From NCBI GenBank assembly GCA_012516175.1, contig JAAYWZ010000200.1, positions 1 to 45,834 on the forward strand: a DNA stretch of 45,834 bases. The letters are read 5' to 3'. The first letter of the stretch is position 1. Each line of letters starts with the position of its first letter. Positions 36,591-45,266 of this stretch are shown piece after piece. A program made the position numbers and the translations under genes. Below the pieces are notes generated by a model. That model did no database searches. It was not told where the DNA came from and saw nothing but the letters and a program-made list of their open reading frames with translations. Origin of the DNA: Bacilli bacterium. Its GTDB lineage: Bacteria; Bacillota_I; Bacilli_A; Haloplasmatales; Haloplasmataceae.

Positions 36591-37979
36591 ATGAAGCTAT
36601 TTAAGGCGAAAAAAGGAGTTATCATTCCTGGAAAAAAAGATGATACTGCTAAACTAGCAACTGTATCATATACAAGCCCAGAATATGTTTACATTCCGTT
36701 ATCTGTTAAAGGTAATGATTTTGAGGTACTTGTAAAACCAGGTGATAAAGTTAAGTTAGGACAAAAAATCGCCGTACGCAAAACAGGAGTCCCTCTTGTT
36801 AAACATGCAACGGTAAGTGGTGAAGTTGTTGGTACAGAACGCAAGAATCATCGTACTGGACTTCCATATGTCTGCATTAAGATTAAGAATGACTTTCAAG
36901 ATGAAACATTAACATTTACGCCCATTGACTTTGAAAAAGCAACGAAAAATGAACTAATAGATCGTATTGAAGAAGCAGGTATCGTTGGTTTAGGTGGTGC
37001 AGGATTCCCCACCCATGCGAAATATCGTGGTGCCGAAAACATCGACACCGTCATTTTAAATGGTGCTGAGTGTGAACCATATTTAACTAGTGATTATCGG
37101 GTAATGATTGAAGATACTTTCCATGTTGTTAATGGTTTACGCATATTAATGAAAACTGCCCAAGCTGAAAAGGGTATTATCGTTCTAAAACAAGGTTATA
37201 AAGAAGCTTATGAAGCCTTAGTTAAAGAGTGTGCTCAATACGATAATTTACAAGTCTTCTTAGTTCCAAATCAATACCCAGCCGGTTGGGAACGTCAAGT
37301 TGTATATCGCACTTTAAAACGTCGTTACGAAAAATACCCCTATGAGTGTGGTGTTATTGTCAATAATATTTCAACGGCGGTTGCAGTAAGTGAAGCGATA
37401 ACTGAAGGGAAACCTTTAGTAGAACGTGTAATCACTGTTGGTGGTGAAGGTGTAATTAAACCTGGTAACTACCGTGTGCGCATCGGTACGCTCGCCAGTG
37501 AATTAATTAAACAAGCTGGTGGCATCGCAAAGGACTTAGGTGACGTCCGAATAATTGCTGGTGGGCCAATGATGGGTGTTGCGCAAAAGAATGATGATTT
37601 TGTCATTACAAGAGCACTTACAGGTATTTTAGTATTACTTGGTGAACATAAATACGAAGTTCCCCATAAGAAACCAGTTGGTGATGTGCTTTTAGATGTC
37701 TTACACTTTAGTGAACATGATCCACGTTTCTTTATTCGCGATGAACAACCATGTGTACGTTGTGGTTCCTGCGTTTTCAATTGTCCAGCAGGTTTACAAC
37801 CTACATTATTAAGAGATGCTGCCCTTGCTAAGGATGAAGTGCGATTAGGTAAATTAGATGTAATGGAATGTATCGATTGTGGTACATGTGCTTATGTATG
37901 TCCAAGCCATATATTAATTAATGATGCGATTCGTCGTGGTAAGACATACTATCAAGTAAAAGTAAAAAATACAAAGTAG
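36591..37979 (+). CDS. rnfC: Rnf complex subunit C
   Basis: 462 residues from ATG 36591 (AAGGAG ten bases before; the frame extends to 36561 without a good site). It carries the NADH/FMN-binding fold (GIVGLGGAGFPTHAKY, NGAECEPYLTSDYR) and two [4Fe-4S] motifs near the C-terminus: C388-x2-C391-x2-C394-x3-C398 and C427-x2-C430-x2-C433-x3-C437. RnfC is the membrane-associated subunit that exchanges electrons with NAD. The Rnf complex couples ferredoxin-NAD electron transfer to Na+ or H+ translocation. First gene of the operon C-D-G-E-A-x-B, which is the Clostridia-type order. The short, ferredoxin-less RnfB makes these two clusters in RnfC more important for electron entry. Confidence 0.96.
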   Translation: MKLFKAKKGVIIPGKKDDTAKLATVSYTSPEYVYIPLSVKGNDFEVLVKPGDKVKLGQKIAVRKTGVPLVKHATVSGEVVGTERKNHRTGLPYVCIKIKNDFQDETLTFTPIDFEKATKNELIDRIEEAGIVGLGGAGFPTHAKYRGAENIDTVILNGAECEPYLTSDYRVMIEDTFHVVNGLRILMKTAQAEKGIIVLKQGYKEAYEALVKECAQYDNLQVFLVPNQYPAGWERQVVYRTLKRRYEKYPYECGVIVNNISTAVAVSEAITEGKPLVERVITVGGEGVIKPGNYRVRIGTLASELIKQAGGIAKDLGDVRIIAGGPMMGVAQKNDDFVITRALTGILVLLGEHKYEVPHKKPVGDVLLDVLHFSEHDPRFFIRDEQPCVRCGSCVFNCPAGLQPTLLRDAALAKDEVRLGKLDVMECIDCGTCAYVCPSHILINDAIRRGKTYYQVKVKNTK

Positions 37980-38002
37980 TTTGATTGGGAAGGAGAATTA
38001 AC

Positions 38003-39241
38003 ATGACGAATATTCAAGTCGCACCGTATCCCCATATTCATAGCGGTCGCTCTACCCATAAATATATGTTAGATTTACCTATTACCACTTATCCCATGGC
38101 CATAGTCGCGATGCTATTTCAATTCTTATATGTGACGATTTTCTTAGATGCAACCTTTACGCAAGGAATAATAGTCGCAATTCGGGCAGGATTAGTCATC
38201 TTTACTGGTGTGTTTTCCTGTATCGCAGCGGAAACAATATGGAATAGATATGTAAAAAAGGAATTTAATGATTTTGCTGGTTGGTTCCGAAGCATGGCAA
38301 CCACCTATCCATCAATTACCGGTATGTTATATGCTTTATCACTACCATTTGGCACACCTTTATATGTTGTAATTCTTGGTGGTTTTGTCGCTATCATCAT
38401 CGGTAAAAGCCTCTTTGGTGGTGTCGGTCATAATATCTTCAACCCAGCATTAGTTGGACGAGCATTTGTAACTATTTCATTCACCTCGTTACTACAACAA
38501 GCTTCCAATTATCAATTAACGCCATTTAACTTAAATTTTGTTTCGATTTTCTTTGGTATTAATAATACCACAAGCGGTATTACTGATGCTGTTGCTGGTG
38601 CCACTCCACTTGCGATTGCTGCTAAAGAAGGTTTGTTTACCTTTGCAACTTTCAAAGAATTGTATGGTTCAATGTGGCGCATATTCTTAGGTTTTTATCC
38701 AAGTGCTGTTGGTGAAAGTCTATCATTCTGGATTGTTCTGGCTTTCGTTTATTTAGTAGTTAAGAAAACTATAAACTGGTTCGTTCCTGTCATCTATGTT
38801 GGTTTAGTCTTCCTCATGACTTGGGGTGTTGCATTACTAAATCAAGATGCATTAGGTTGGACTGGTTTTGGTGAAGCATTAAGTTTAAATACATTAGGTC
38901 TTTATTATCCATTATTCTATGTCTTAACGGGTGGTTTACTATTCGGGGCAGTCTTCATGGCTACAGAACCAGTAACCCAACCATTAACGAAACGCGGTCG
39001 AGTTATATTTGCAACATACTTAGCGATTATAACATTCGCGATTCGAACTTTAGGTAATTTACCTGAAGGTGTACTATTCTCCATCCTCTTTATGAACTCA
39101 TTTACGCCAATTATTGATAATGCCTTTATGGGTCAAAGAAAAGGTACATCTGTTAAAGAAATCATCTTTTGGGTGGTTACAGCTGGTTTGATCATCGGAC
39201 TAGTCTTCATGGCAAGTGCCCGTTTAGGAGGTATTAACTAA
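38003..39241 (+). CDS. rnfD: Rnf complex subunit D
   Basis: 412 residues from ATG 38003, with AAGGAG before it. Many transmembrane helices (about nine or ten). The GATPLAIA motif contains Thr 201, the expected site of covalent FMN attachment through phosphoester. GKSLFGGVGHNIFNPALVGRAF is the family's most conserved helix region (cited as GGVGHNIFNPALVGRAF, about residues 138-154). It forms part of the ion-translocating membrane core with RnfA and RnfE. The stop codon shares its last base with the rnfG start. Confidence 0.96.
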   Translation: MTNIQVAPYPHIHSGRSTHKYMLDLPITTYPMAIVAMLFQFLYVTIFLDATFTQGIIVAIRAGLVIFTGVFSCIAAETIWNRYVKKEFNDFAGWFRSMATTYPSITGMLYALSLPFGTPLYVVILGGFVAIIIGKSLFGGVGHNIFNPALVGRAFVTISFTSLLQQASNYQLTPFNLNFVSIFFGINNTTSGITDAVAGATPLAIAAKEGLFTFATFKELYGSMWRIFLGFYPSAVGESLSFWIVLAFVYLVVKKTINWFVPVIYVGLVFLMTWGVALLNQDALGWTGFGEALSLNTLGLYYPLFYVLTGGLLFGAVFMATEPVTQPLTKRGRVIFATYLAIITFAIRTLGNLPEGVLFSILFMNSFTPIIDNAFMGQRKGTSVKEIIFWVVTAGLIIGLVFMASARLGGIN

Positions 39242-39795
39242 TGAAAAAATACATTCATTTAACTTTAGTCCTCTTTATCATCGCATTTCTCAGTGGATTC
39301 TTAATGGGAGTAGTTAATGACCTTACCAAGGGACCAATTGCGGAAGCGCAAGCTAGAAAACTTGCCAATGGTGTTCAAGAAATTTTCAAAGAAGTTAATC
39401 TTGATGCCTTAAAAGATGAAAACAACACTGTTAAGTTAGATGATAAAACCCTTATAGAGTACTATCTAATTTATAATGATGATGAAGAATTAATCGGTTA
39501 TGTCTTTTATGTAGATGCTCCTAATGCTTATAAAGCGATTCAATTTATCGTCGGTATAGATATAAATGGTAAAGTACGTGGTCTTTCCTACTTAAATGTT
39601 GAAGAAACACCAGGTTTAGGTACAAAAGTAAAAGGAGACAGTTTTAAAGAAGATTTTGTTGGTAAAGATAATGTAAGTAACGTTGATATTATATCAGGCG
39701 CAACCAAAAGTAGTAATGCGGTGAAAAATGGTGTTCAACGTGCACTAGATTATTTCAATAAGAACCTCAAAGGAGGTACCAATAATGAACAATAA
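39241..39795 (+). CDS. rnfG: Rnf complex subunit G
   Basis: 184 residues. One N-terminal helix (about 6-26) and an outward-facing FMN-binding domain; IISGATKSSNAV holds Thr 155, the expected covalent FMN site. VEETPGLGTKV is also diagnostic. It passes electrons across the membrane side of the complex. AGGAGG lies 9 bases before the ATG inside the end of rnfD. Confidence 0.95.
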   Translation: MKKYIHLTLVLFIIAFLSGFLMGVVNDLTKGPIAEAQARKLANGVQEIFKEVNLDALKDENNTVKLDDKTLIEYYLIYNDDEELIGYVFYVDAPNAYKAIQFIVGIDINGKVRGLSYLNVEETPGLGTKVKGDSFKEDFVGKDNVSNVDIISGATKSSNAVKNGVQRALDYFNKNLKGGTNNEQ

Positions 39796-40402
39796 AGAAA
39801 ACTTTCTAAAAGGGATCTTTTCGGAAAACCCTGTCTTCATGTTAGTCTTAGGGATGTGTCCCGTCCTTGCGATTACTACTACAGTTACTAATGCGCTTGG
39901 TATGGGTTTAGCCTTCACCTTTGTCCTAATCATGTCAAATGTCATCATTTCATTAATTAGAAAATTTATTCCTAACGATATTCGGATTCCTGCTTATATC
40001 GTTGTTATTGCGACAGTTGTTACCATTGTTGATATGTTCATGCATGCCTATGCCTTTAGTTTATATGAAAGTCTAGGGATCTTCATTCCCTTAATCGTAG
40101 TTAACTGCGTCGTTTTAGGACGGGCAGAAGCGTTTGCGAGTAAAAATGGTGTCTTTGCGTCCTTCATCGATGCATTAGGAATGGGTGCTGGTTTTACATT
40201 ATCAATTACTCTAATATCAACTGTCAGAGAAGTATTGGGTTCCGGTACCTTCTTAGGCATAGATATCTTCCCATTTGATTTAGTACAACCAGCCAGTATC
40301 TTCGTTATCGCTCCAGGTGCTTTCATCACGTTAGGCATTTTATTAGGAATTATAAACACGATTCGCTTTAAACGTGCAAAGAAAGCCCAAGCGAAGGAAT
40401 AG
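39785..40402 (+). CDS. rnfE: Rnf complex subunit E
   Basis: 205 residues with six predicted helices. The two half-cluster cysteines are present: LGMCPVLA (Cys 25) and VVNCVVLGRAEAF (Cys 108). With the matching pair in RnfA they are expected to hold a [2Fe-2S] cluster inside the membrane. It overlaps rnfG by 11 bases and uses AAGGAGG. Homologous to NqrD of the Na+-NQR complex. Confidence 0.95.
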   Translation: MNNKENFLKGIFSENPVFMLVLGMCPVLAITTTVTNALGMGLAFTFVLIMSNVIISLIRKFIPNDIRIPAYIVVIATVVTIVDMFMHAYAFSLYESLGIFIPLIVVNCVVLGRAEAFASKNGVFASFIDALGMGAGFTLSITLISTVREVLGSGTFLGIDIFPFDLVQPASIFVIAPGAFITLGILLGIINTIRFKRAKKAQAKE

Positions 40403-40413
40403 GAGGATAAGCA

Positions 40414-40995
40414 ATGAATTTTGGTCAATTAGTAGCGTTGGCGTTTTCTGCCATCTTAATCCAAAACGTCATGTTAACACAATTTTTAGGTACATGCCCT
40501 TTCTTGGGTGTATCGAAAAAGAGTCAATCAGCCATTGGTATGGGTCTTGCGGTCATTTTCGTTATTACTTTATCATCCATATTAACATGGAGTGTTTACT
40601 GGCTTGTACTTGATCCCCTTGGTTTAGAATATATGCGAACGATTGTCTTCATCTTAATTATATCTGGGGTAGTTCAATTTGTGGAAATGTTCATTAAAAA
40701 GACCGCTCCAGCAATCTATAAGATGTTAGGAATTTATTTACCATTAATTACCACTAACTGTGCTGTATTAGGTGTAGCGTTAATTAATATCAATAAAGAA
40801 TTCAATTTCATCGAAATGGTTGTCTATAGTGTTGGTATTTCGGTTGGTTATGCTTTAGTTATCTATGTCTTCTCAACAATTCGGGAACGCATCGAAAAAG
40901 CACCCATCCCAGAAAGTTTTAAAGGTACGCCAATTGCATTAATAATCGCTGGGTTAATGTCCATTGCCTTTATTGGATTTGCGGGGATCTTATAA
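40414..40995 (+). CDS. rnfA: Rnf complex subunit A
   Basis: 193 residues with six predicted helices. FLGTCPFLGVS (Cys 28) and TTNCAVLGVAL (Cys 116) provide the second half of the intramembrane iron-sulfur site shared with RnfE. Homologous to NqrE. AGGAGG precedes the ATG. The next gene starts one base after the stop codon. Confidence 0.95.
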   Translation: MNFGQLVALAFSAILIQNVMLTQFLGTCPFLGVSKKSQSAIGMGLAVIFVITLSSILTWSVYWLVLDPLGLEYMRTIVFILIISGVVQFVEMFIKKTAPAIYKMLGIYLPLITTNCAVLGVALININKEFNFIEMVVYSVGISVGYALVIYVFSTIRERIEKAPIPESFKGTPIALIIAGLMSIAFIGFAGIL

Positions 40996-40996
40996 G

Positions 40997-41230
40997 ATGC
41001 AAGCACTATATATAGCTTTATTAATAACTGGTTTAGGTGCCTTTTTCGCAATTGGTTGGTATCTAAATAAAAAAACTCCACTTCCAGAAGGATGTGAGTT
41101 ACCAAGTTTAGCATGCGAACACTGCATGTCGTCTACTTGTAGTTTTGCAGAGCCAAATCGAAAAGAAGCACTTCTCCAAGAAATTAAACAAGACTTAACT
41201 AATTCAAAAGAAGGTGAAGTAAATGAATAG
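40997..41230 (+). CDS. Small four-Cys membrane protein in the rnf operon, NqrM-like
   Basis: 77 residues from ATG 40997. One N-terminal transmembrane helix (about 3-22) is followed by a short cytoplasmic tail with four cysteines at 33, 40, 43 and 48 (GCELPSLACEHCMSSTC) and a charged C-terminus. This layout, helix then compact Cys cluster, resembles NqrM, the assembly factor that supplies iron to the NqrD/NqrE site, and those subunits are homologues of RnfE/RnfA. It lies between rnfA and rnfB and overlaps rnfB by eight bases. A direct structural subunit is the alternative. The gene is clearly real; the role is inferred from analogy. Confidence 0.75.
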   Translation: MQALYIALLITGLGAFFAIGWYLNKKTPLPEGCELPSLACEHCMSSTCSFAEPNRKEALLQEIKQDLTNSKEGEVNE

Positions 41231-41552
41231 TCTCGTCAATGGCTTAATCGTTGCGGGCGTTGTGGGTGCGATTGGCGCGGTTATCGGATTAATATTAGCT
41301 TATGCTAGTAATGTCTTCCATGTTGAAGAAGATCCACGTTTTGATTTAATTGTTAAGAATTTGCCTGGATTTAACTGTGGTGTCTGTGGTTATCCTGGTT
41401 GTAGTGGGATGGCACAAGGATTACTTGATGGTAAAGCAGATGTTACCCAATGTAAACCTGGTACACAATTAACTTATGAAAAGGTTAAAGCAATTTTAAA
41501 AGGGGAAAACCCCGATTTAATTACTGAAGAAACACTAAGAGCCGCAAAATAG
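41223..41552 (+). CDS. rnfB: Rnf complex subunit B, short form without ferredoxin domain
   Basis: 109 residues. An N-terminal helix (about 7-28) is followed by the RnfB [4Fe-4S] domain, LPGFNCGVCGYPGCSGMA with Cys 52, 55, 60 and a fourth at 77 (QCKPG). Usual RnfB proteins continue for 70 to 200 more residues with two or more ferredoxin-type CxxCxxCxxxC clusters; this one stops at residue 109, and a terminator follows with no such motif in any frame I could see. It would anchor the domain at the membrane and take part in electron transfer, but the normal ferredoxin-docking part is missing. Last gene of the operon. Confidence 0.88.
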   Translation: MNSLVNGLIVAGVVGAIGAVIGLILAYASNVFHVEEDPRFDLIVKNLPGFNCGVCGYPGCSGMAQGLLDGKADVTQCKPGTQLTYEKVKAILKGENPDLITEETLRAAK

Positions 41553-41561
41553 TAATAGTTT

Positions 41562-41588
41562 AGGGGATGAATCATCCCCTTTTCTTTA
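41562..41588 (+). terminator. Intrinsic terminator of the rnf operon
   Basis: AGGGGAT (41562-41568) pairs with ATCCCCT (41574-41580) around a 5-base loop, followed by TTTCTTT. It starts 10 bases after the rnfB stop codon. Confidence 0.85.
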
Positions 41589-41656
41589 TCTATTTATTAG
41601 ATTATTATTGTGTTGTCTAGTATAATAGAACATGAGTAGATACATAGGAGGTCCTC

Positions 41657-41914
41657 ATGAAGAAGTTTCAATTATTCACCATGTGTGCTGCTTGTAACTG
41701 GAAAATTGAAAATACACTTAAGGAGAAGGGTATCACTGATTTTACTATCGATCACGCCAATAGCATCCTCACCTTTAAAAAGGAAGTAGATCCAGATATC
41801 ATTATCAAGATAATAAATAATACAGGTTACCATGTAGAAGAAATACCAGATAAAGAAGATTATTCCGATGAAGAGTACTTATTGCTTCAGGAGGAATTGC
41901 GCCAAGGCTATTAA
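41657..41914 (+). CDS. Small heavy-metal-associated (HMA) domain protein
   Basis: 85 residues. A ferredoxin-like HMA fold with the metal site MCAACNWKIENTL (Cys 10 and Cys 13), as in copper chaperones and the N-termini of P-type ATPases, and IINNTGYHVEE as the last strand and helix. A short acidic tail of about 20 residues follows. No metal ATPase or CsoR is next to it, so the metal is not certain; copper is the common ligand. Strong AGGAGG ribosome binding site. The stop codon lies within the terminator loop. Confidence 0.85.
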   Translation: MKKFQLFTMCAACNWKIENTLKEKGITDFTIDHANSILTFKKEVDPDIIIKIINNTGYHVEEIPDKEDYSDEEYLLLQEELRQGY

Positions 41915-41924
41915 GCCTTTTTTT
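41903..41924 (+). terminator. Intrinsic terminator overlapping the HMA gene stop
   Basis: AAGGCT (41904-41909) and AGCCTT (41914-41919) form a short stem around ATTA, followed by a T-run. The left arm lies in the last codons of the gene. Confidence 0.75.
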
Positions 41925-42003
41925 ATTAGGTTAAAAGTATTTTAATAATTGGTAAAACTATGTTATACTAATATAGATATTAGATGCAGTAGAGGTGTTA
42001 GAG

Positions 42004-42486
42004 ATGCGCGAAGATTATTTATCTTGGGACCAATATTTCATGGGAATAGCTTTATTATCAGCAATGCGTAGCAAAGATGAAAACACTCAGGTTGGAGCTT
42101 GTATTGTCAATCCTGATAAACGTATCGTTGGTATTGGGTATAACGGATTACCATTTGGTTGTGATGACCGTGTTTATCCATGGGGTAGAGAAGGTGCTTG
42201 GTTAGATACGAAATATCCCTATGTTGTCCATGCGGAGCCCAATGCGATTTTAAACTCAACAAGCAACTTAAAGAATTGTACCATGTATGTTACATTATTT
42301 CCTTGTCATGAGTGTGCAAAGTTAATCATTCAAAGTGGAATTAAAGAAGTAGTGTATTATGATAGTAAATATGATGATTCTGACAGTGTAATTGCGGCAA
42401 AAAGAATGCTTGACTCAAGCGGAGTAACATATCGTTTGTTTGATGATATAAAGATTGAGGCAAGGGGTGCAATAAATGAAGGTTAA
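42004..42486 (+). CDS. comEB: dCMP deaminase (ComEB type)
   Basis: 160 residues from ATG 42004, with AGAGGTG before it. Zinc-dependent cytidine/deoxycytidylate deaminase signature: H76-A-E78 and P100-C101-x2-C104, where His and the two Cys bind zinc and Glu 78 is the proton shuttle. [22 protein letters not shown] and the early [13 protein letters not shown] region are typical of dCMP deaminase. It makes dUMP for thymidylate synthesis. The end overlaps the next gene by 11 bases. Confidence 0.9.
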   Translation: MREDYLSWDQYFMGIALLSAMRSKDENTQVGACIVNPDKRIVGIGYNGLPFGCDDRVYPWGREGAWLDTKYPYVVHAEPNAILNSTSNLKNCTMYVTLFPCHECAKLIIQSGIKEVVYYDSKYDDSDSVIAAKRMLDSSGVTYRLFDDIKIEARGAINEG

Positions 42487-43519
42487 GGAATGGTTGAAAA
42501 AGAACTATAAGTCACTAATTATCTACAGCATTATTTATATTACCCTTTTCATCTTTTTCACATATCCTTTACCTTATTCTGTGAATCTTCCTGGCGGCGT
42601 TGAAAATGAGAATGTCTTCTTAACAGTCGAAAATCCCTATCCGCATAAAAAAGTTAAAGGCTCTTTTAATTCATCCTATGTAACAGTAGTGGATAAACCC
42701 AGTCCTTTTCAATATATCCTTGCCAAGTATAATCGAAAAGCAGAAATCTTTAAGATGAGTAAGGTAACATACTCAGAACCAATCGCAGAACTACTTGAAA
42801 AAGATAAATTATATAAGGCTAGTTCTATTTATAATGCCTTAATCGCTTCTTATAAAGCAGCAGGAAAAGAGTTAAAATATGAAGAAAATGGATTAGTCAT
42901 AATTGATCGCATTGAAAATACACCTGCCTATGAGTTGATCAAAGTTGGAGACATTATCATTAAAGTAAATGATAATCCCGTTAAGAATTATGATGAAACT
43001 TGGAATGCTTTATCAAAGATTAAATGTGAAGAACCATTTACACTCACTGTTTTAAGAAACAATAAAGAAGTTGTAATTAATATCAAGAAAACTTTTATTG
43101 AATCAGAAAATAGATGTATCCTAGGTTTATATAAAGGATATACTTATACCAATATTGTTTTGGATTTTGAAAACTCTAATCCGCGAATTATTAATATTGA
43201 CTGGTCAGGTTATGGTCCAAGTGCTGGCTTTATGCAAGCATTGAGTATATATAATATGCTTAGTCCCATTGATATCACTTTTGGTTTAAAAATTGCTGGT
43301 ACTGGTACGATAGATATTAATGGTAATGTTGGTCCCATTGGTGGGATTAAACAGAAGGTTTATGGTGCCTGCAAAGCCAAAGTTGATATTTTCTTTACCC
43401 CTCCATTTCATTATCAAGAAGCTGTGGAAGCTCGCGATTTGATGAAATCAAAGATGAAAATTATCTCTGTAGAGACTCTTGAGAAAGCGATTAATCACTT
43501 AATGGAGAATTATGGATAA
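42476..43519 (+). CDS. SepM/YlbL-like PDZ and Lon-type serine protease
   Basis: 347 residues. An N-terminal helix (about 13-31) anchors it in the membrane, a PDZ domain (about 125-205, [26 protein letters not shown] region) binds substrates, and a Lon-type Ser-Lys dyad domain follows: Ser 249 in [12 protein letters not shown] and Lys 292 in GGIKQKV. This is the SepM/YlbL family, which cleaves exported peptides or membrane proteins on the outer side of the membrane. Length matches the family. It is co-transcribed with comEB and with a small membrane protein gene. Confidence 0.9.
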   Translation: MKVKEWLKKNYKSLIIYSIIYITLFIFFTYPLPYSVNLPGGVENENVFLTVENPYPHKKVKGSFNSSYVTVVDKPSPFQYILAKYNRKAEIFKMSKVTYSEPIAELLEKDKLYKASSIYNALIASYKAAGKELKYEENGLVIIDRIENTPAYELIKVGDIIIKVNDNPVKNYDETWNALSKIKCEEPFTLTVLRNNKEVVINIKKTFIESENRCILGLYKGYTYTNIVLDFENSNPRIINIDWSGYGPSAGFMQALSIYNMLSPIDITFGLKIAGTGTIDINGNVGPIGGIKQKVYGACKAKVDIFFTPPFHYQEAVEARDLMKSKMKIISVETLEKAINHLMENYG

Positions 43520-43868
43520 AATTAAAACCTTCTTTAGAACGCTTTATCATAATACTTTTAGAGATAGCGCGTTCCGAAAGTTAACTTTATCTACTAGATT
43601 AAAAGCTTATATCCTCCTATCAATTTTAATCGCTTTCTTTGCGAATCTCTACATTTATGGATCATATAAAGAATTAACCTTTATTATTTTTATGGTTACG
43701 TCCACGGTTTTTTCCTATTTTTTATTTTTAATCTTAAATATGATTAAATCAAATTCCTATAAACATTTGAAACTTCATTACTTAATTACGTATTTATTTG
43801 CTGAAATCATTATCGTTAGTTTAATCATTATTAGAATCTATTTTTATATTAAATCAATTGTTATGTAA
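43512..43868 (+). CDS. Small membrane protein of unknown function
   Basis: 118 residues. Basic N-terminus (residues 1-30), then three predicted transmembrane helices (about 31-50, 54-76 and 89-112). I do not recognise a family. It overlaps the protease gene by eight bases and lies nine bases before lspA, so it belongs to this operon and may act in membrane protein or lipoprotein processing, though the sequence does not show it. Confidence 0.75.
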   Translation: MDKIKTFFRTLYHNTFRDSAFRKLTLSTRLKAYILLSILIAFFANLYIYGSYKELTFIIFMVTSTVFSYFLFLILNMIKSNSYKHLKLHYLITYLFAEIIIVSLIIIRIYFYIKSIVM

Positions 43869-43877
43869 GGTGTAAAA

Positions 43878-44324
43878 ATGGTTGCCATCATTTCGTTAAT
43901 TCTAATTCTGGTAAGTTTGGACCAATTAACTAAATTCTTCGCAGTAAAATACTTAACTGTTGAGAATGAATATATTTTGAAAATCCCTTTTATCCGTTTT
44001 TACTTAACCTATAATACCGGTGCAGCTTTAGGTATTTTACAAAGTCATGGGGTACTGTTAGCCATCATTAAAACTATAGCCTTCAGTGTATTTGGTTTCC
44101 TTTTATATCGCGATGGCGACTTAGTTAATAATGCAATCTACACCATCTCTTTAATCTTCTTAATTTCCGGCACTTTAGGGAATCTAACATGTCGGTTAAT
44201 CAGAAGAAAAGTCGTTGATTTCTTGATGCTTTCTTTCAATAGGTTTTCAACCCCCATCTTTAACCTAGCGGATCTATACGTTTTAATTGGGTTAATCACA
44301 TTCATCATAACACAACTTTTGTAA
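43878..44324 (+). CDS. lspA: Lipoprotein signal peptidase (LspA)
   Basis: 148 residues, four predicted helices. It cleaves the signal peptide of lipoproteins after lipid attachment; this window alone encodes at least six such lipoproteins. Conserved motifs: SLDQLTK (Asp 15), TYNTGAALG (Asn 46), GNLTCRL, KVVDF (catalytic Asp 114) and FNLADLYVLIG (catalytic Asp 132). The usual GNxxDR motif reads GNLTCRL, with Cys 105 replacing the normally conserved Asp, and SGTLGN replaces the usual GGALGN. Catalytic residues are kept, so activity is likely. It is followed by an RluD-type gene, a common arrangement in Bacillota. Confidence 0.9.
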   Translation: MVAIISLILILVSLDQLTKFFAVKYLTVENEYILKIPFIRFYLTYNTGAALGILQSHGVLLAIIKTIAFSVFGFLLYRDGDLVNNAIYTISLIFLISGTLGNLTCRLIRRKVVDFLMLSFNRFSTPIFNLADLYVLIGLITFIITQLL

Positions 44325-44336
44325 AGGGGTGATAAG

Positions 44337-45254
44337 ATGGAAACATTAGTATACGTTGTGCAAGAAGAAGATAATGGTACTAGGCTTGATAAACTAATTG
44401 CGACTGTGTTTACAGAGTTTTCGCGCAATCAAGTTAAAAAAATGATGGAAGAAGAACTTATTGAAGTAAATAAAAGAATCGAAAAACCCAGTTATAAAGT
44501 AAACTGGGGAGATGTAATCGTCGTTAAAGTTAAAGACCCTGCTCATTTGGACGTTCAGCCAGAAAATATCCCGCTCGATATTTATTACGAAGATGAAGAT
44601 GTTATCGTTATTAATAAACCGAGTGGAATGGTAGTGCACCCAGCCAATGGTCATTTTACTGGTACCTTAGTTAATGCGATGTTATATCATTGTGACGACT
44701 TATCAGGGATTAATGGTGTGATTCGCCCAGGTGTAGTTCATCGTATCGATAAGGATACCTCGGGTTTACTCGTAATGGCTAAAAATGATGAAGCCCATAT
44801 TTCCCTAGCTGAACAATTTAAAGAAAAAGTCACAAAACGTATATATTATGCCATCTGTCACGGGAATATCTTACATGAGGAGGGTACCATCGATGCCCCC
44901 ATTGGTCGTGATAAGAATGACCGTACAAAAATGGCTGTAGTGGCTGGTGGGAGAACTGCAGTTACGCATTATAAAGTACTTGAACATTTAGGACCATATA
45001 CATATATCGCCTGTCAGTTAGAGACAGGTAGAACCCATCAAATTAGAGTGCATATGAGTTATATAGGATATCCATTAGTTGGTGATACTAAATATGGTCC
45101 GAAAAAGCCTGTAGGTAGGGAAGGACAATACTTACATGCAGCTTTACTAGGTTTTTATCATCCTCGCACCCAAGAATTTATGGAATTTGAAGCACCACTA
45201 CCGGATTATTTTCAGGAGTTCTTAGAGAAGTTACACAAAATGTACAAATCATAA
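44337..45254 (+). CDS. rluD: RluA/RluD-family 23S rRNA pseudouridine synthase
   Basis: 305 residues. An S4 RNA-binding domain (about 13-62, RLDKLIATVFTEFSRNQVKKM) and the synthase domain with the family signature VVHRIDKDTSGLLVMAK; Asp 138 is the expected catalytic residue. RTHQIRVHMSYIGYPLVGD is the second signature. It converts uridines in 23S rRNA to pseudouridine in the cytoplasm. GGGGTGA ribosome binding site. The gene lies 12 bases after lspA. RluD is the best symbol, but other RluA-family specificities cannot be ruled out. Confidence 0.92.
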   Translation: METLVYVVQEEDNGTRLDKLIATVFTEFSRNQVKKMMEEELIEVNKRIEKPSYKVNWGDVIVVKVKDPAHLDVQPENIPLDIYYEDEDVIVINKPSGMVVHPANGHFTGTLVNAMLYHCDDLSGINGVIRPGVVHRIDKDTSGLLVMAKNDEAHISLAEQFKEKVTKRIYYAICHGNILHEEGTIDAPIGRDKNDRTKMAVVAGGRTAVTHYKVLEHLGPYTYIACQLETGRTHQIRVHMSYIGYPLVGDTKYGPKKPVGREGQYLHAALLGFYHPRTQEFMEFEAPLPDYFQEFLEKLHKMYKS

Positions 45255-45266
45255 GGATGTTGATTT

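Noticed and set aside
41553-41656. Missing ferredoxin domain of RnfB in another frame downstream
   Set aside because: The sequence after 41552 contains a terminator and a short AT-rich spacer, with no cysteine-rich frame.
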